A stretch of 53,943 nt of DNA from NCBI RefSeq assembly GCF_001037465.1, contig NZ_LFCV01000026.1, positions 1 through 53,943 on the forward strand. Direction: 5' to 3'. Of this stretch, positions 8,939 through 20,102 are shown piece by piece (positions within the stretch are counted from its first letter, which is position 1; each line of letters opens with the position of its first letter). The notes beneath the pieces were generated by a model that did not search any database, was not told where the DNA came from, and saw only the letters and a list, made by a program, of their open reading frames with translations. This DNA is from Xenorhabdus khoisanae. GTDB lineage: Bacteria; Pseudomonadota; Gammaproteobacteria; Enterobacterales; Enterobacteriaceae. Position numbers and translations under genes: made by a program.

Positions 8939-9826
8939 ATGCGTAAGTTGATGTTAACCATGATGTTGCTTAGCGCGGTTGGGGCTGCTCATGCTGAGGA
9001 ACTGACTGGAACACTGAAAAAAATTAAAGATAATGGCATTATCGTTGTTGGACACAGAGAATCTTCAGTCCCATTCTCTTACTATGATAATCAGCAAAAC
9101 GTTGTTGGTTATTCTCAAGATTATTCCAATTTGATCGTCGATGCTGTTAAGAAAAAACTGGATATGCCTAACCTACAGGTCAAGCTGATCCCGATTACCT
9201 CCCAGAACCGCATTCCCCTGTTACAAAACGGTACATTCGATTTTGAATGTGGGTCTACAACCAACAATTATGAGCGACAGAAACAAGCCGCATTCTCCAA
9301 CACTATCTTTGCCGTCGGTACTCGCCTGCTGACTAAAAAAGATTCTGGCATCAAAGGATTTGATGATCTGGCAGGAAAAAATGTCGTCGTGACTTCTGGC
9401 ACAACCTCTGAAATTTTATTGAATAAACTCAATGATGAGAAGCAAATGAAAATGCGCATCATCAGTGCCAAAGACCATGGCGATTCATTCCGCACTCTGG
9501 AATCAGGCCGTGCCGTTGCCTTTATGATAGATGATGCCCTGCTCGCAGGCGAACGTGCAAAAGCGAAGAAACCGGATCAATGGATCATTGTTGGTAAAGC
9601 GCAATCAGAAGAAGCCTATGGCTGTATGCTGCGCAAAGATGATCCTCAGTTCAAGAAATTGATTGATGACGTCATTGTTAAAGTACAGACCTCCGGTGAG
9701 GCTGAAAAAATGTTTGATCGCTGGTTCAAAGAACCAATTCCACCCAAAAACCTGAACTTGAACTTCTCCATGTCAGATGAAATGAGAGCCTTGTTTAAGT
9801 CACCAAACGATAAGGTGTTGAACTAA
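8939..9826 (+). CDS. gltI: Glutamate/aspartate ABC transporter periplasmic binding protein
   Basis: The 295-aa SBP_bac_3 protein has a Sec signal peptide, MRKLMLTMMLLSAVGAAHA-EE (cleavage near residue 20). The mature part has the amino-acid-binding hallmarks IVVGHRESSVPFSY and DFECGSTTNNYERQK, the latter a glutamate/aspartate-type signature. It delivers L-Glu/L-Asp to the GltJK permease. It is slightly shorter than E. coli GltI (302 aa). A hairpin with a T-run separates it from gltJ, as expected if the binding protein is made in excess of the membrane parts. Confidence 0.94.
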   Translation: MRKLMLTMMLLSAVGAAHAEELTGTLKKIKDNGIIVVGHRESSVPFSYYDNQQNVVGYSQDYSNLIVDAVKKKLDMPNLQVKLIPITSQNRIPLLQNGTFDFECGSTTNNYERQKQAAFSNTIFAVGTRLLTKKDSGIKGFDDLAGKNVVVTSGTTSEILLNKLNDEKQMKMRIISAKDHGDSFRTLESGRAVAFMIDDALLAGERAKAKKPDQWIIVGKAQSEEAYGCMLRKDDPQFKKLIDDVIVKVQTSGEAEKMFDRWFKEPIPPKNLNLNFSMSDEMRALFKSPNDKVLN

Positions 9827-9868
9827 TTAAGGAACTAAAAAATCCTGATTTTATTGGCACGACGGGTC

Positions 9869-9898
9869 TGAGGTAGTCGTTCCCTACCTCATTTTTTT
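9869..9898 (+). terminator. Terminator/attenuator between gltI and gltJ
   Basis: The 8-bp stem TGAGGTAG / CTACCTCA has a 7-nt loop and is followed directly by seven T residues. It lies 43 bp after the gltI stop and 50 bp before the gltJ ATG. Partial termination here would lower permease and ATPase expression relative to gltI. Confidence 0.75.
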
Positions 9899-9947
9899 AG
9901 ATCGATTTTAAGTATTATTGCCAACCCCCATTTCAGGGAGAACGGTT

Positions 9948-10688
9948 ATGTCTGTTGATTGGAATTGGGGCATCTTTTTACAAGCCGCCCCTTTTGGTAA
10001 TACCACCTATTTGGGGTGGCTAATTTCCGGGTTTCAAGTAACCATCGCACTTTCCATCTGCGCTTGGCTTATTGCACTTGTTGTCGGGTCTTTGTTTGGT
10101 ATTCTCCGAACTGTCCCGAATAAATTTCTTTCTGGGATTGGCGCTTGTTACGTTGAGCTGTTTCGCAATGTGCCCCTTATTGTCCAGTTTTTTACGTGGT
10201 ATTTAGTCGTGCCAGAATTCCTGCCCAAAAGCTTAGGCGATTGGTTCAAAATGGAACTGGACCCTAATATTCAATTTTTTATTTCTTCTGTCATTTGCTT
10301 GGGATTATTCACTGCCGCCCGCGTATGTGAACAGGTTCGCGCCGCAATTGAATCACTCCCCAGAGGGCAAAAGGCCGCAGGGTTGGCAATGGGATTAACC
10401 CTGCCACAAACCTATCGTTATATTCTGCTGCCAAACGCCTATCGGGTGATCATTCCTCCAATGACTTCAGAAATGCTCAATCTGGTGAAGAACTCAGCCA
10501 TTGCTTCTACTATCGGGCTGGTTGATATGGCTGCACAAGCCGGGAAACTGCTGGATTACTCAGCACACGCCTATGAATCATTTACGGCGATCACTTTGGC
10601 TTATGTGGCAATCAATCTCGTGATCATGTTTGCCATGAGCATACTTGAGAAAAAAGTACGTTTGCCAGGCAATATGGGAGGAAGGTAA
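9948..10688 (+). CDS. gltJ: Glutamate/aspartate ABC transporter permease GltJ
   Basis: This 246-aa inner-membrane permease of the His/Glu type has several hydrophobic helices. The EAA loop (EQVRAAIESLPRGQKAAGLAMGL region, about residues 130-155) docks the ATPase. ATG 9948 is preceded by CAGGGAGAAC and aligns exactly with the E. coli start MS(V/I)DWNWGIF; an upstream in-frame ATG at 9918 lies close to the hairpin and is rejected. gltK follows after 3 bp. Confidence 0.96.
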   Translation: MSVDWNWGIFLQAAPFGNTTYLGWLISGFQVTIALSICAWLIALVVGSLFGILRTVPNKFLSGIGACYVELFRNVPLIVQFFTWYLVVPEFLPKSLGDWFKMELDPNIQFFISSVICLGLFTAARVCEQVRAAIESLPRGQKAAGLAMGLTLPQTYRYILLPNAYRVIIPPMTSEMLNLVKNSAIASTIGLVDMAAQAGKLLDYSAHAYESFTAITLAYVAINLVIMFAMSILEKKVRLPGNMGGR

Positions 10689-10691
10689 ATA

Positions 10692-11366
10692 ATGTATCAG
10701 TTTGATTGGAGTTCAATTATTCCTAGCCTGCCCTTTCTCCTGAATGGATTGATGATAACGGCCAAAATCACCGTGGTAGCCATTATCATTGGAATTGTCT
10801 GGGGAACCATTCTGGCAATGATGCGCCTCTCACCCATTAAGATATTGAGCTGGTTTGCCACTCTTTATGTTAATCTCTTTCGCTCAGTTCCGCTGGTGAT
10901 GGTATTACTCTGGTTCTATCTGATTGTGCCTAACTTATTACAAAATGTTCTAGGTATATCACCAAAAACCGATATCCGTTTAATTTCCGCAATGGTAGCT
11001 TTTTCGCTATTTGAGGCCGCTTACTATTCCGAAATCATTCGGGCAGGTATTCAGAGTATTTCCCGTGGGCAATCCTCTGCTGCGCTGGCTCTGGGTATGA
11101 CCCACATGCAAAGCATGCGTCTGATCATCCTGCCACAAGCATTCCGGGCAATGATCCCATTATTGCTAACGCAAGGCATTGTATTATTCCAAGATACGTC
11201 TCTGGTATATGTACTGAGTCTGGCTGATTTTTTCCGTACAGCAGCGAATATTGGTGAGCGCGACGGCACTCAGATTGAAATGGTTCTGTTTGCCGGCTTT
11301 GTTTATTTTGTGATTAGTTTTGCCGCTTCTATGCTGGTTAACTATTTGAAGAAAAGGACTGTTTGA
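10692..11366 (+). CDS. gltK: Glutamate/aspartate ABC transporter permease GltK
   Basis: The second permease subunit (224 aa) has about five TM segments and an EAA loop around [20 protein letters not shown]. It forms the heterodimeric channel with GltJ. A strong ribosome site, GGGAGGAAGG, sits at the end of gltJ. Its TGA shares one base with the gltL ATG (TGATG), so the two are coupled. Confidence 0.96.
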   Translation: MYQFDWSSIIPSLPFLLNGLMITAKITVVAIIIGIVWGTILAMMRLSPIKILSWFATLYVNLFRSVPLVMVLLWFYLIVPNLLQNVLGISPKTDIRLISAMVAFSLFEAAYYSEIIRAGIQSISRGQSSAALALGMTHMQSMRLIILPQAFRAMIPLLLTQGIVLFQDTSLVYVLSLADFFRTAANIGERDGTQIEMVLFAGFVYFVISFAASMLVNYLKKRTV

Positions 11367-12091
11367 TGATTTCCCTGAAAAATGTATCCAAGTGGTATGG
11401 CCAATTTCAGGTTCTTACTGACTGCTCGACTGAAGTCAAAAAAGGCGAAGTAGTCGTGGTCTGTGGGCCTTCTGGTTCCGGTAAATCCACGCTGATAAAA
11501 ACGGTCAATGGCCTTGAACCAGTCCAGCAGGGTGAAATTCTGGTAAATGAAACGAAAGTCAATGACAAGAGTACCAATCTGGCACAGCTACGTTCCAAAG
11601 TGGGAATGGTATTCCAACATTTTGAGCTGTTTCCACATCTATCTATCATTGAAAACCTGACACTGGCCCAAGTTAAGGTACTAAAACGCGATAAGAAAGC
11701 GGCGACTCAAAAAGCATTAAAATTACTGGAACGAGTTGGATTAGCCAGTCATGCTAATAAATTCCCCTCACAACTTTCTGGAGGTCAGCAACAACGTGTT
11801 GCCATCGCCCGTGCACTCTGCATGGACCCTATTGCGATGCTGTTTGATGAGCCAACTTCTGCACTCGATCCCGAAATGATAAATGAGGTGCTGGATGTTA
11901 TGGTTGAATTGGCAAAAGAAGGCATGACCATGATGGTGGTAACCCATGAGATGGGATTTGCCAAAAAAGTAGCGCACCGCGTTATTTTCATGGATGAGGG
12001 AAAAATTGTCGAAGACAGTAAGAAAGAAGATTTCTTTGCCAACCCAAAATCGGAGCGCGCCCGCGATTTTCTGGCAAAAATTTTGCCCTGA
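11366..12091 (+). CDS. gltL: Glutamate/aspartate ABC transporter ATP-binding protein GltL
   Basis: The 241-aa ABC ATPase has Walker [11 protein letters not shown]-loop [10 protein letters not shown], signature LSGGQQQR, Walker [12 protein letters not shown] and H-loop VTHEMGFA. It energises uptake through GltJK. Starting at ATG 11366 gives [12 protein letters not shown], matching the E. coli start; an extra TTG codon upstream can be discarded. A GC-rich imperfect hairpin follows at about 12101-12130, but it lacks a T-run. Confidence 0.97.
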   Translation: MISLKNVSKWYGQFQVLTDCSTEVKKGEVVVVCGPSGSGKSTLIKTVNGLEPVQQGEILVNETKVNDKSTNLAQLRSKVGMVFQHFELFPHLSIIENLTLAQVKVLKRDKKAATQKALKLLERVGLASHANKFPSQLSGGQQQRVAIARALCMDPIAMLFDEPTSALDPEMINEVLDVMVELAKEGMTMMVVTHEMGFAKKVAHRVIFMDEGKIVEDSKKEDFFANPKSERARDFLAKILP

Positions 12092-12303
12092 TTTTTCTTT
12101 GGCGGCGGATGGCAAAACTATCCGCCGGCCTTAAATTCCATTAAAAATAAGCAATTTTCCACATTCCACCTTTAACAAGAGTTGTTGCGCCTATCCCTTA
12201 TCAGCTATGCTATGGCGTCTTAGATTTCATAAACAACCATGTTTCATAACAACAAGCACGCTAACGGCGTAGCTTAATTACTCACCATAGGATTATCGGT
12301 GCC

Positions 12304-14886
12304 ATGCAAGAACAATATCGTCCAGAAGACATAGAACAACAAGTCCAGCTTCACTGGCAAGAGAAGCAAACGTTCAAAGTGACAGAAGACAACAGCAAAG
12401 AAAAATACTATTGCCTGTCTATGCTACCTTACCCTTCTGGTCGACTACATATGGGCCATGTCCGTAACTACACCATTGGTGATGTGATTTCCCGCTATCA
12501 ACGCATGCTAGGTAAAAATGTGTTGCAACCAATCGGTTGGGATGCTTTCGGCCTGCCGGCTGAAGGAGCTGCGGTTAAAAATAACACCGCCCCTGCTCCG
12601 TGGACTTATTCCAACATCGAATACATGAAAAACCAGTTGAAAACACTGGGTTTTGGTTATGACTGGGATCGTGAAGTGACGACCTGTGTACCAGAATACT
12701 ATCGCTGGGAACAGTGGTTCTTCACTAAGTTGTATGAAAAAGGTTTGGTATACAAAAAAACCTCCGCTGTTAACTGGTGTCCACATGACCTGACCGTCCT
12801 GGCTAATGAGCAAGTTATTGATGGCTGCTGCTGGCGTTGTGATACCCAAGTGGAACGCAAAGAGATCCCTCAATGGTTCATCAAGATCACCGATTATGCG
12901 GAAGAATTGCTGAACGATCTGGATAAATTGGCAGATTGGCCTGAACAGGTCAAAACCATGCAACGTAACTGGATTGGTCGTTCTGAAGGTGTCGAAATCA
13001 CTTTTAATGTTGCTGATAGCCAAGAAAAACTCACCGTTTATACCACTCGCCCAGATACTTTCATGGGTGCAACCTATGTTGCTGTCGCAGCAGGTCATCC
13101 TCTGGCAAAACAAGCGGCGGAAAATAATCCGGCACTGGCAGAATTCATCAACGAATGCCGTAATACCAAAGTTGCCGAAGCAGATATGGCAACCATGGAG
13201 AAAAAAGGCATGCCAACAGGCATGTTCGTTATTCATCCATTGACCAATGAAAAAATAGCTATTTGGGTTGCTAACTTTGTCCTGATGGAATACGGCACTG
13301 GCGCTGTTATGGCAGTTCCTGCCCATGATCAACGTGATTGGGAGTTTGCTACTAAGTACAACCTGCCAATGAAAGCCGTTATTCTAGACAATGACGGCAA
13401 CGTACCAAATATTCAGGATGCAGCCGCTACAGACAAAAATGCACTGGTCAATTCCGGTGAATTCAGCGGGCTGAATAATGAAGAAGGTTTCAATGCCATT
13501 GCAGACAAACTGGTTGCAATGGGCGTCGGCCAGCGTAAGGTCAATTACCGCCTGCGCGACTGGGGTGTTTCCCGCCAGCGTTACTGGGGTGCTCCGATTC
13601 CAATGGCAACACTGGAAGATGGAACCGTTGTTCCTGTTCCAGAAGATCAGTTGCCAGTGATCCTGCCGGAAGATGTTGTGATGGATGGTATCACCAGCCC
13701 AATCAAGGCTGATCCAGAATGGGCAAAAACGACCATCAACGGTCAATCTGCTCTGCTTGAAACGGATACCTTTGATACCTTCATGGAATCTTCATGGTAT
13801 TACGCACGTTATACCTGTCCGGATCATGACAAAGGCATGTTAGACCCGACTGCGGCTAACTACTGGTTGCCAGTGGATCAATACATCGGTGGTATTGAAC
13901 ACGCCATCATGCACCTGATGTACTTCCGCTTCTTCCACAAGCTGATGCGCGATGCTGGTTTGGTTAATTCTGATGAACCCGCCAAACGCCTGCTGTGCCA
14001 AGGCATGGTTCTGGCCGATGCTTTCTATTACACCGGCAACAGTGGCGAAAAAGTCTGGGTATCTCCGGCTGACGCTACTGTTGAACGTGATGAGAAAGGG
14101 CGCATTATTAAAGCAACGGATAAAGACGGCCATGAACTGGTTTATACCGGCATGAGCAAAATGTCGAAATCCAAGAACAACGGTATCGACCCACAAACTA
14201 TGGTCGATAAATACGGTGCTGATACTGTTCGCCTGTTCATGATGTTCGCTGCACCACCAGAACTGACTCTGGAATGGCAGGAATCTGGTGTAGAAGGCGC
14301 TAACCGCTTCCTGAAACGTGTTTGGCGTCTGGTTTATGAACACAGCAATAAAGGGGCAATCCAGCCGCTGGATATCAGTAGCCTGACTGCGGAGCAAAAA
14401 GATCTGCGCCGTGATCTCCATAAAACCATTGCGAAAGTCACCGATGATATTGGCCGCCGTCAGGCATTCAATACCGCCGTTGCTGCAATTATGGAGCTGA
14501 TGAACAAACTGACACGTGCTCCACAGGAAACTGAGCAGGATCGCGCTCTTATGCAAGAAGCACTGACCACAGTTGTACGTATGCTTTCGCCTATTACCCC
14601 ACACGCTTGTTTCGTAATGTGGAAAGAACTTGGCAATGAAAATGACATTGATGTTGCTGAATGGCCGCAAGCAGATGAGCAAGCAATGGTGGACGATACT
14701 AAACTGGTAATCATTCAGATTAATGGTAAAGTTCGTGGCCGCATTACTGTACCGGCAGACGCAACAAAAGAGTATGTTCAAGAAATGGCGACGCAAGAAT
14801 ACAGTGTGACGAAATATCTTGAAGGCGTCAGTATTCGCAAGGTCATCTATGTTCCAGGTAAATTACTGAACCTGGTCGTTGGTTGA
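12304..14886 (+). CDS. leuS: Leucyl-tRNA synthetase
   Basis: This 860-aa class Ia synthetase has the same length as in E. coli. The HIGH motif is HMGH, within [14 protein letters not shown] near residue 50. The CP1 editing domain has the threonine-rich [12 protein letters not shown] and the Asp-containing [18 protein letters not shown] begins at about residue 619 ([14 protein letters not shown]). The C-terminal part has the anticodon-binding region and the LeuRS tail domain. It charges tRNA-Leu and edits norvaline and similar mischarged products. It starts an operon-like run with lptE 18 bp downstream. Confidence 0.98.
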   Translation: MQEQYRPEDIEQQVQLHWQEKQTFKVTEDNSKEKYYCLSMLPYPSGRLHMGHVRNYTIGDVISRYQRMLGKNVLQPIGWDAFGLPAEGAAVKNNTAPAPWTYSNIEYMKNQLKTLGFGYDWDREVTTCVPEYYRWEQWFFTKLYEKGLVYKKTSAVNWCPHDLTVLANEQVIDGCCWRCDTQVERKEIPQWFIKITDYAEELLNDLDKLADWPEQVKTMQRNWIGRSEGVEITFNVADSQEKLTVYTTRPDTFMGATYVAVAAGHPLAKQAAENNPALAEFINECRNTKVAEADMATMEKKGMPTGMFVIHPLTNEKIAIWVANFVLMEYGTGAVMAVPAHDQRDWEFATKYNLPMKAVILDNDGNVPNIQDAAATDKNALVNSGEFSGLNNEEGFNAIADKLVAMGVGQRKVNYRLRDWGVSRQRYWGAPIPMATLEDGTVVPVPEDQLPVILPEDVVMDGITSPIKADPEWAKTTINGQSALLETDTFDTFMESSWYYARYTCPDHDKGMLDPTAANYWLPVDQYIGGIEHAIMHLMYFRFFHKLMRDAGLVNSDEPAKRLLCQGMVLADAFYYTGNSGEKVWVSPADATVERDEKGRIIKATDKDGHELVYTGMSKMSKSKNNGIDPQTMVDKYGADTVRLFMMFAAPPELTLEWQESGVEGANRFLKRVWRLVYEHSNKGAIQPLDISSLTAEQKDLRRDLHKTIAKVTDDIGRRQAFNTAVAAIMELMNKLTRAPQETEQDRALMQEALTTVVRMLSPITPHACFVMWKELGNENDIDVAEWPQADEQAMVDDTKLVIIQINGKVRGRITVPADATKEYVQEMATQEYSVTKYLEGVSIRKVIYVPGKLLNLVVG

Positions 14887-14904
14887 TAACGGGAGACCAC
14901 TATT

Positions 14905-15492
14905 GTGGGAAAAAATATAGTGGAAAGAAATGTGGTAGGAAATAATCTGCGGCATCGTATTTTCACGTTGTTGCTCGGGTTAGCGGTGTTGGTCACCGCT
15001 GGCTGCGGTTTTCACCTTCGCGGCACAACGCAAGTACCAAAAGAGCTTCAAACATTACAATTAAGTTCAGGGGACCCTTACGGGCCTCTGGCACGCTCGG
15101 TACGTCAGCAACTTCGCCTGAACGATGTCAAAATTGTTGAACATGGTGATGCTTCAGTACCTATCCTGAAACTTTTAGGCTCTAATGAAAACAAAGAGAC
15201 TGTTTCAGTCTTTCAGGATGGTAAAGCTGCTGAACGCCAGTTAATTCTGTATGTTAATGCTCAAGTTCTGATGCCAGATGGCAGCATCTATCCATTGCAG
15301 GCAAGGGTTGATCGCTCTTTCTTCGATAACCCACTGGAAGCACTGGCAAAAGATGCAGAAAATGAATTGGTTCAACAGGAAATGCGCGAACAAGCTGCCC
15401 ATCAGCTTATGCGCCAGCTATTGACTGTTCATAGCGCAGAGCTTCTGAAAGCTGAAGAAAAACAGAAAACTGCGACTACACAGAAACAATGA
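14905..15492 (+). CDS. lptE: LPS-assembly lipoprotein LptE
   Basis: This outer-membrane lipoprotein plugs the LptD barrel during LPS export. From GTG 14905 (ribosome site GGGAG upstream) it is 195 aa, with lipobox LVTAGC and the lipidated Cys at residue 34. In E. coli the signal peptide is about 14 residues shorter. The matching position here is a CTG (14947) with its own AGGAAA 6-7 bases upstream, so the true start is uncertain. The mature protein has [29 protein letters not shown] and [12 protein letters not shown], typical of LptE. It overlaps holA by 4 bp. Confidence 0.93.
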   Translation: MGKNIVERNVVGNNLRHRIFTLLLGLAVLVTAGCGFHLRGTTQVPKELQTLQLSSGDPYGPLARSVRQQLRLNDVKIVEHGDASVPILKLLGSNENKETVSVFQDGKAAERQLILYVNAQVLMPDGSIYPLQARVDRSFFDNPLEALAKDAENELVQQEMREQAAHQLMRQLLTVHSAELLKAEEKQKTATTQKQ

Positions 15493-16520
15493 TCCGACTT
15501 TATCCTGAACAACTTTTTTCGCAGCTCAATGAAGGGCTGCGAAGCTGCTATCTGCTATGGGGCAATGAGCCATTGCTATTACAGGAAAGTCAGGACAGCA
15601 TCCGCAGAGTGGCTGAACAACATGGCTTTATGGAGCATTTCACCTTCGCGTTGGATAACCATACCGATTGGGATGAAATCTTCAGTCTGTGTCAGTCACT
15701 GAGCCTGTTTACCAGCCGTCAATCACTCATCCTGTTGCTACCGGAAAATGGCCCGAATGCCTCAATGTCAGAAAGACTCATCAAGCTGTCAGAGTTACTG
15801 CATTCAGATATCCTGCTGATACTGCGTGGTCATAAGCTCACTAAAGCGCAGGAAAATAGCCAGTGGTTCAAGTCAGTTGGGCAAAATGGCGTATACATCA
15901 GTTGCCTGACCCCAGAGCAAAATCGTCTGCCTCAATGGGTGGCTCAACGTGCTAAAAATATGGGGCTATCACTGGAAGATGAAGCTAATCAGCTATTGTG
16001 CTATTGCTATGAAGGGAACTTATTGGCACTGGCTCAGGCATTGGAACGCCTTTCCCTGCTCCATCCCGATAATCGGCTGACACTTCTTCGCGTTGAAGAA
16101 GCTGTCAATGATGCTGCCCATTTTTCTCCCTATCATTGGGTTGATGCTCTACTGGCAGGAAAAATAAAACGGGCATGGCATGTACTGAAACAACTCCGGC
16201 AAGAAGATACCGAAGCTGTCATCCTGCTTCGTACTATACAGCGGGAGTTAATGCTGCTGTTGATACTTAAACGCCAAAGTAAAACAGTCCCTTTGAAAAC
16301 ATTATTTGATCAGCACAAAGTTTGGCAAAATCGTCGGCCATTGTTAACAGCCGCGTTACAACGTCTGTCACAACAAAACCTGCAATCCGCCATACATTTA
16401 TTGACCCAGATGGAACTGCGTGTCAAACAGGATTATAGCCAATCCATTTGGGCTGACCTGGAAACGCTTTCCATGCTGTTATGCGGAAAACCATTACCAG
16501 AGAGCTTGCTGAATGCTTGA
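15489..16520 (+). CDS. holA: DNA polymerase III subunit delta
   Basis: This 343-aa clamp-loader subunit opens the beta sliding clamp. The N-terminal AAA+-like fold starts [27 protein letters not shown] with [13 protein letters not shown], followed by a LLRTIQREL region and a C-terminal collar domain. The length equals that of E. coli HolA. It starts within the lptE stop (ATGA) and overlaps nadD by 8 bp if nadD begins at 16513. Confidence 0.95.
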   Translation: MIRLYPEQLFSQLNEGLRSCYLLWGNEPLLLQESQDSIRRVAEQHGFMEHFTFALDNHTDWDEIFSLCQSLSLFTSRQSLILLLPENGPNASMSERLIKLSELLHSDILLILRGHKLTKAQENSQWFKSVGQNGVYISCLTPEQNRLPQWVAQRAKNMGLSLEDEANQLLCYCYEGNLLALAQALERLSLLHPDNRLTLLRVEEAVNDAAHFSPYHWVDALLAGKIKRAWHVLKQLRQEDTEAVILLRTIQRELMLLLILKRQSKTVPLKTLFDQHKVWQNRRPLLTAALQRLSQQNLQSAIHLLTQMELRVKQDYSQSIWADLETLSMLLCGKPLPESLLNA

Positions 16521-17226
16521 TTCTATTGACCTAATAAAGACTGACCCAATAAATACCATTGATTCAAAAATCGATACAGGTGCCCCGATTATTCAGGCTC
16601 TGTTTGGCGGCACTTTCGATCCTATCCATTATGGTCATTTGCGCCCTGTGGAAGCATTGGCACAGCTAGTGGGACTCAATCAGGTGATTTTACTGCCTAA
16701 TCACGTTCCACCACATCGCCCCCAGCCAGAGGCGAGTGCTCAACAACGGCTGGAAATGGTTCGGCTGGCTGTACAGGATAATCCGTTGTTTACTGTGGAT
16801 ACTCGTGAACTGGAGCGACAAACTCCATCTTACACAGTGGAAACATTGAAATCCTTTCGTCAGGAAGCGGGAGAAGAACGCCCATTGGCATTCATTATCG
16901 GGCAGGATTCATTACAATCCATTCATACATGGTATAAATGGGAAGAATTGCTCGATATCTGCCATCTGTTGGTCTGTTCCCGCCCGGGTTATCAGAAGCA
17001 ATTATCAAGCCCTGAAATGCAGCAATGGCTGGAAAATCACCAAGTTGATACTCCATTTCCATTGAGTCAAAAACCACACGGTTATATTTACTTAGCCGCT
17101 ACTCCGCTATTAAACATTTCGGCGACAGACATTCGCCAACGTCACCAACAAGGCCTAAGTTGTGATGATCTGCTCCCTCCATCGATACAAAATTATATCG
17201 ATTCATGGGGACTATATAAGCAATAG
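16513..17226 (+). CDS. nadD: Nicotinate-nucleotide adenylyltransferase NadD
   Basis: NadD converts nicotinate mononucleotide and ATP to deamido-NAD in NAD synthesis. The nucleotidyltransferase motif [25 protein letters not shown] and FIIGQDSL are clear, as is the C-terminal [13 protein letters not shown]. The ATG gives 237 aa, about 24 residues longer at the N-terminus than the E. coli enzyme. The extension is I/D/T-rich and no good internal start exists before [11 protein letters not shown], so ATG 16513 (coupled to holA) is kept. Confidence 0.94.
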   Translation: MLDSIDLIKTDPINTIDSKIDTGAPIIQALFGGTFDPIHYGHLRPVEALAQLVGLNQVILLPNHVPPHRPQPEASAQQRLEMVRLAVQDNPLFTVDTRELERQTPSYTVETLKSFRQEAGEERPLAFIIGQDSLQSIHTWYKWEELLDICHLLVCSRPGYQKQLSSPEMQQWLENHQVDTPFPLSQKPHGYIYLAATPLLNISATDIRQRHQQGLSCDDLLPPSIQNYIDSWGLYKQ

Positions 17227-17341
17227 ATAAGCAATAGCGAAATCATACAGCGAATTGCCGCCAAGTTGCTTACTTTTACAGAGATTGGCATGCTATTATT
17301 CTGCGTTACTCAACCAATTTTATAAAATAAAGGTGATCCTT

Positions 17342-17659
17342 TTGCAAGGCACAGAACTACAACAATTTGTTATTGATAAACTTGAAGATTCCAAAGCACA
17401 GGATATTGTTTCTATAGACGTTCGTGGAAAATCCAGCATTACTGATTGCATGGTTATCTGCACCGGAACATCAAGTCGTCACCTGATGTCTGTAGCAGAT
17501 AATCTCGTTGATGACTGCCGCGAAGCGGGCATCATGCCTCTAGGTGTTGAAGGGCAAGGGATTTCCGACTGGATAGTCGTGGATCTCGGCGAAATTATGG
17601 TTCATGTCATGCAAGAAGACAGCCGTCGCATGTATGAACTGGAAAAACTCTGGAGTTGA
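17342..17659 (+). CDS. rsfS: Ribosomal silencing factor RsfS
   Basis: The 105-aa Iojap/DUF143 protein binds uL14 and blocks subunit joining when nutrients are low. Starting at TTG 17342 it reads (M)[20 protein letters not shown], aligned with the E. coli start. AAAGGTGA ends about 5 bases before this TTG and decides it over the in-frame ATG at 17255, which would add 29 unrelated residues. [21 protein letters not shown] is the family hallmark region. rlmH follows 2 bp after its stop. Confidence 0.95.
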   Translation: MQGTELQQFVIDKLEDSKAQDIVSIDVRGKSSITDCMVICTGTSSRHLMSVADNLVDDCREAGIMPLGVEGQGISDWIVVDLGEIMVHVMQEDSRRMYELEKLWS

Positions 17660-17661
17660 GT

Positions 17662-18132
17662 TTGAAGTTACAACTGATCGCTGTAGGAACAAAGATGCCG
17701 GACTGGGTTCAGACCGGCTTCATGGATTACTTGAATCGTTTTCCCAAGGATATGCCTTTTGAGCTGATTGACATTCCAGCGGGAAAACGCGGTAAAAACG
17801 CAGATATCAAGCGCATTCTGGAAAAGGAAGGCGAACAGATGTTGGCTGCTGTTGGTAAAGGCAATCGCATTGTAACTCTGGATATCCCCGGCTCTCGTTG
17901 GGACACACCTCAATTGGCGCAACAGCTTGACCGCTGGAAGCTGGATGGCAGAAATGTCAGTTTACTGATTGGTGGCCCTGAAGGTTTGGCTCCGGCCTGT
18001 AAAGCAGCCGCGGAACAAAGTTGGTCGCTTTCTCCCCTGACCATGCCACACCCCCTCGTGCGGGTTCTGGTTGCAGAGAGCCTTTATCGAGCATGGAGCA
18101 TCACAACTAACCACCCTTATCATCGGGAATAA
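17662..18132 (+). CDS. rlmH: 23S rRNA pseudouridine-1915 N3-methyltransferase RlmH
   Basis: This SPOUT-class methyltransferase makes m3-psi1915 in helix 69 of 23S rRNA. TTG 17662 gives 156 aa beginning (M)KLQLIAVG, in line with the E. coli start; a TTG two codons earlier (17656) is also open. [15 protein letters not shown] forms the SAM-binding trefoil knot, and the C-terminus [10 protein letters not shown] is fully conserved. The E. coli gene also starts with a non-ATG codon after rsfS, so two weak starts in a row seem typical of this pair. Confidence 0.95.
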   Translation: MKLQLIAVGTKMPDWVQTGFMDYLNRFPKDMPFELIDIPAGKRGKNADIKRILEKEGEQMLAAVGKGNRIVTLDIPGSRWDTPQLAQQLDRWKLDGRNVSLLIGGPEGLAPACKAAAEQSWSLSPLTMPHPLVRVLVAESLYRAWSITTNHPYHRE

Positions 18133-18168
18133 ATAGGGTAATCTATCACCGTGAATTCTGGCAATGGG

Positions 18169-20094
18169 ATGAAGAAGAAACGAACTCCTTTTCGTGATCA
18201 TTCGGCTGAATCAGCCCTATTCATACGCCGCGCACTTGTGGCGTTTATAGGTATTGTTATTTTAACCGGCATTTTGATTGCCAATCTCTATAATCTCCAG
18301 ATCACACGCCACGAAGATTACCAAACCCGCTCAAATGGGAACCGCATTAAGCTTGTTCCCATCGCTCCAAGTCGTGGGATCATTTATGACCGCAACGGCA
18401 CACCATTAGCAACTAACCGGACCATTTACCAGTTAGAGATTGTGCCACAGAAAGTCCCTGATCTTGACAAGACATTAGAAGAATTACGCTCTGTTGTTGG
18501 CCTTACTGATGAAGATATTGAAACCTTCAAAAAAGAACGCCAACGCGCACGTCGCTTTACTTCAATTCCACTGAAAACACCACTGGATCAGGTTCAGGTG
18601 GCACGGTTTTCTGTCAACCAATACCGTTTTACGGGGTTAGAAATCAAGGGATACCAGCGCCGTTATTACCCTTACGACTCTGCCCTAACCCATGTAATCG
18701 GCTATGTTGCTAAAATAAACGATAAAGATGTAGAACGGCTCGATAAAGAGGGGATTTTGCCTGACTACGCTGCCAGCCATGATATCGGAAAACTGGGTAT
18801 TGAGCGTTATTATGAATCTATTTTGCATGGCAAACCCGGCTACGAAGAAGTGGAAGTTAACAATCGTGGCAGAGTCATTCGCCAACTGCACGAACAACCT
18901 CCACAGGCAGGCAAGGATATTTATCTGTCAATCGATTTGGAGCTGCAAACTTACATTGAAAAGATACTGACAACCAGCCGTGCAGGTGTTGTTGTTACCG
19001 ATCCTCGTACCGGGGAAGTTTTGGCTATGGTATCCAACCCAAGCTACAATCCAAATATGTTTGTTGATGGCATATCGGGCAAAGAGTATAAAATCCTGCT
19101 TAACAATCCCAATCGCCCATTAATTAACCGAGCAACGCAAGGGGCTTATCCACCCGCATCGACGGTAAAACCTTTTATTGCTGTCGCCGCCCTTAGCAGT
19201 GATGTCATTACAAAAAACACCACGATAAACGATCCAGGTTGGTGGCAACTGCCGGGATCAGATAAACGTTACCGCGACTGGATACGCTGGGGACATGGCA
19301 AATTGAATGTTCATAAATCGATTGTTGAATCAGCGGATACTTTTTTCTATCAAGTTGCTTACGATATGGGCATTGATAGGTTATCTGAATGGATGACAAA
19401 ATTTGGCTATGGTCAATTTACGGGCATTGATTTGAAAGAAGAAAACCCGGGCAATATGCCTACCCGTGAATGGAAACTCAAACGCTACAAAAAACCGTGG
19501 TATCAAGGCGATACCATTTCTGTTGGCATCGGTCAGGGATACTGGACTGCAACTCCAATGCAGATGGTAAAAGCCCTAATGACATTGATCAATGACGGAA
19601 AAGTAAAGACCCCACATTTCTTGATAAGCACTCGCGTAAATGGCGAAATGCAACCTTATCAACCTCCAGCCAGCGAACAGATTGGGGATATCCATTCTGG
19701 ATACTGGGAAATTGCCAAAGATGGCATGTATGGCGTTGCCAATGCTCCAAATGGTACTGCCCGCAGAGCCTTTGCGGGCACACCATACAAAGCCGCAGCT
19801 AAATCAGGTACAGCTCAGGTCTTCAGTTATGAAACTTATAATGCAAACAAACTTGCTGAACATCTACGTGATCATAAGCTGATGATTGCCTTTGCACCTT
19901 ATGACAACCCAACCGTTGCCATTTCCATCATTCTGGAAAATGGTGGTTCAGGGCCACCTGTCGGCACTATCGTTCGCCAAATTCTGGATCATATCTTGCT
20001 CAAAGATAACAACACTGCCTCTCCTGACGCAGCTTCAGCGACGACAGGAGTTCAGCCTCCCAGAACACCAGCGACCAGAACACAAGCTAATTGA
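18169..20094 (+). CDS. mrdA: Penicillin-binding protein 2 (PBP2), elongasome transpeptidase
   Basis: This class B PBP cross-links peptidoglycan during cell elongation with RodA. It has an N-terminal cytoplasmic stub, one TM segment ([20 protein letters not shown]), a dimerisation domain with RGIIYDRNG, and a transpeptidase domain. Catalytic Ser331 lies in PPASTVKPF, followed by SAD and KSGTAQVF. E. coli has Gly instead of Ala before the catalytic Ser, a conservative change. GTG 18151 is an alternative start adding six residues; ATG 18169 aligns better ([10 protein letters not shown]). mrdB follows directly. Confidence 0.96.
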   Translation: MKKKRTPFRDHSAESALFIRRALVAFIGIVILTGILIANLYNLQITRHEDYQTRSNGNRIKLVPIAPSRGIIYDRNGTPLATNRTIYQLEIVPQKVPDLDKTLEELRSVVGLTDEDIETFKKERQRARRFTSIPLKTPLDQVQVARFSVNQYRFTGLEIKGYQRRYYPYDSALTHVIGYVAKINDKDVERLDKEGILPDYAASHDIGKLGIERYYESILHGKPGYEEVEVNNRGRVIRQLHEQPPQAGKDIYLSIDLELQTYIEKILTTSRAGVVVTDPRTGEVLAMVSNPSYNPNMFVDGISGKEYKILLNNPNRPLINRATQGAYPPASTVKPFIAVAALSSDVITKNTTINDPGWWQLPGSDKRYRDWIRWGHGKLNVHKSIVESADTFFYQVAYDMGIDRLSEWMTKFGYGQFTGIDLKEENPGNMPTREWKLKRYKKPWYQGDTISVGIGQGYWTATPMQMVKALMTLINDGKVKTPHFLISTRVNGEMQPYQPPASEQIGDIHSGYWEIAKDGMYGVANAPNGTARRAFAGTPYKAAAKSGTAQVFSYETYNANKLAEHLRDHKLMIAFAPYDNPTVAISIILENGGSGPPVGTIVRQILDHILLKDNNTASPDAASATTGVQPPRTPATRTQAN

Positions 20095-20102
20095 GTAAAG
20101 CC

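Noticed and set aside
12095-12140. GC-rich inverted repeat after gltL (GGCGGAT / ATCCGCC)
   Set aside because: The stem is short and lacks a T-run, so I could not support it as a terminator feature.
13840-14796. 318-codon open frame on the strand opposite leuS (and another of 274 codons at 12508-13332)
   Set aside because: Both are antisense shadows of the strongly conserved leuS; their translations are rich in H, F, C and N and show no family pattern.
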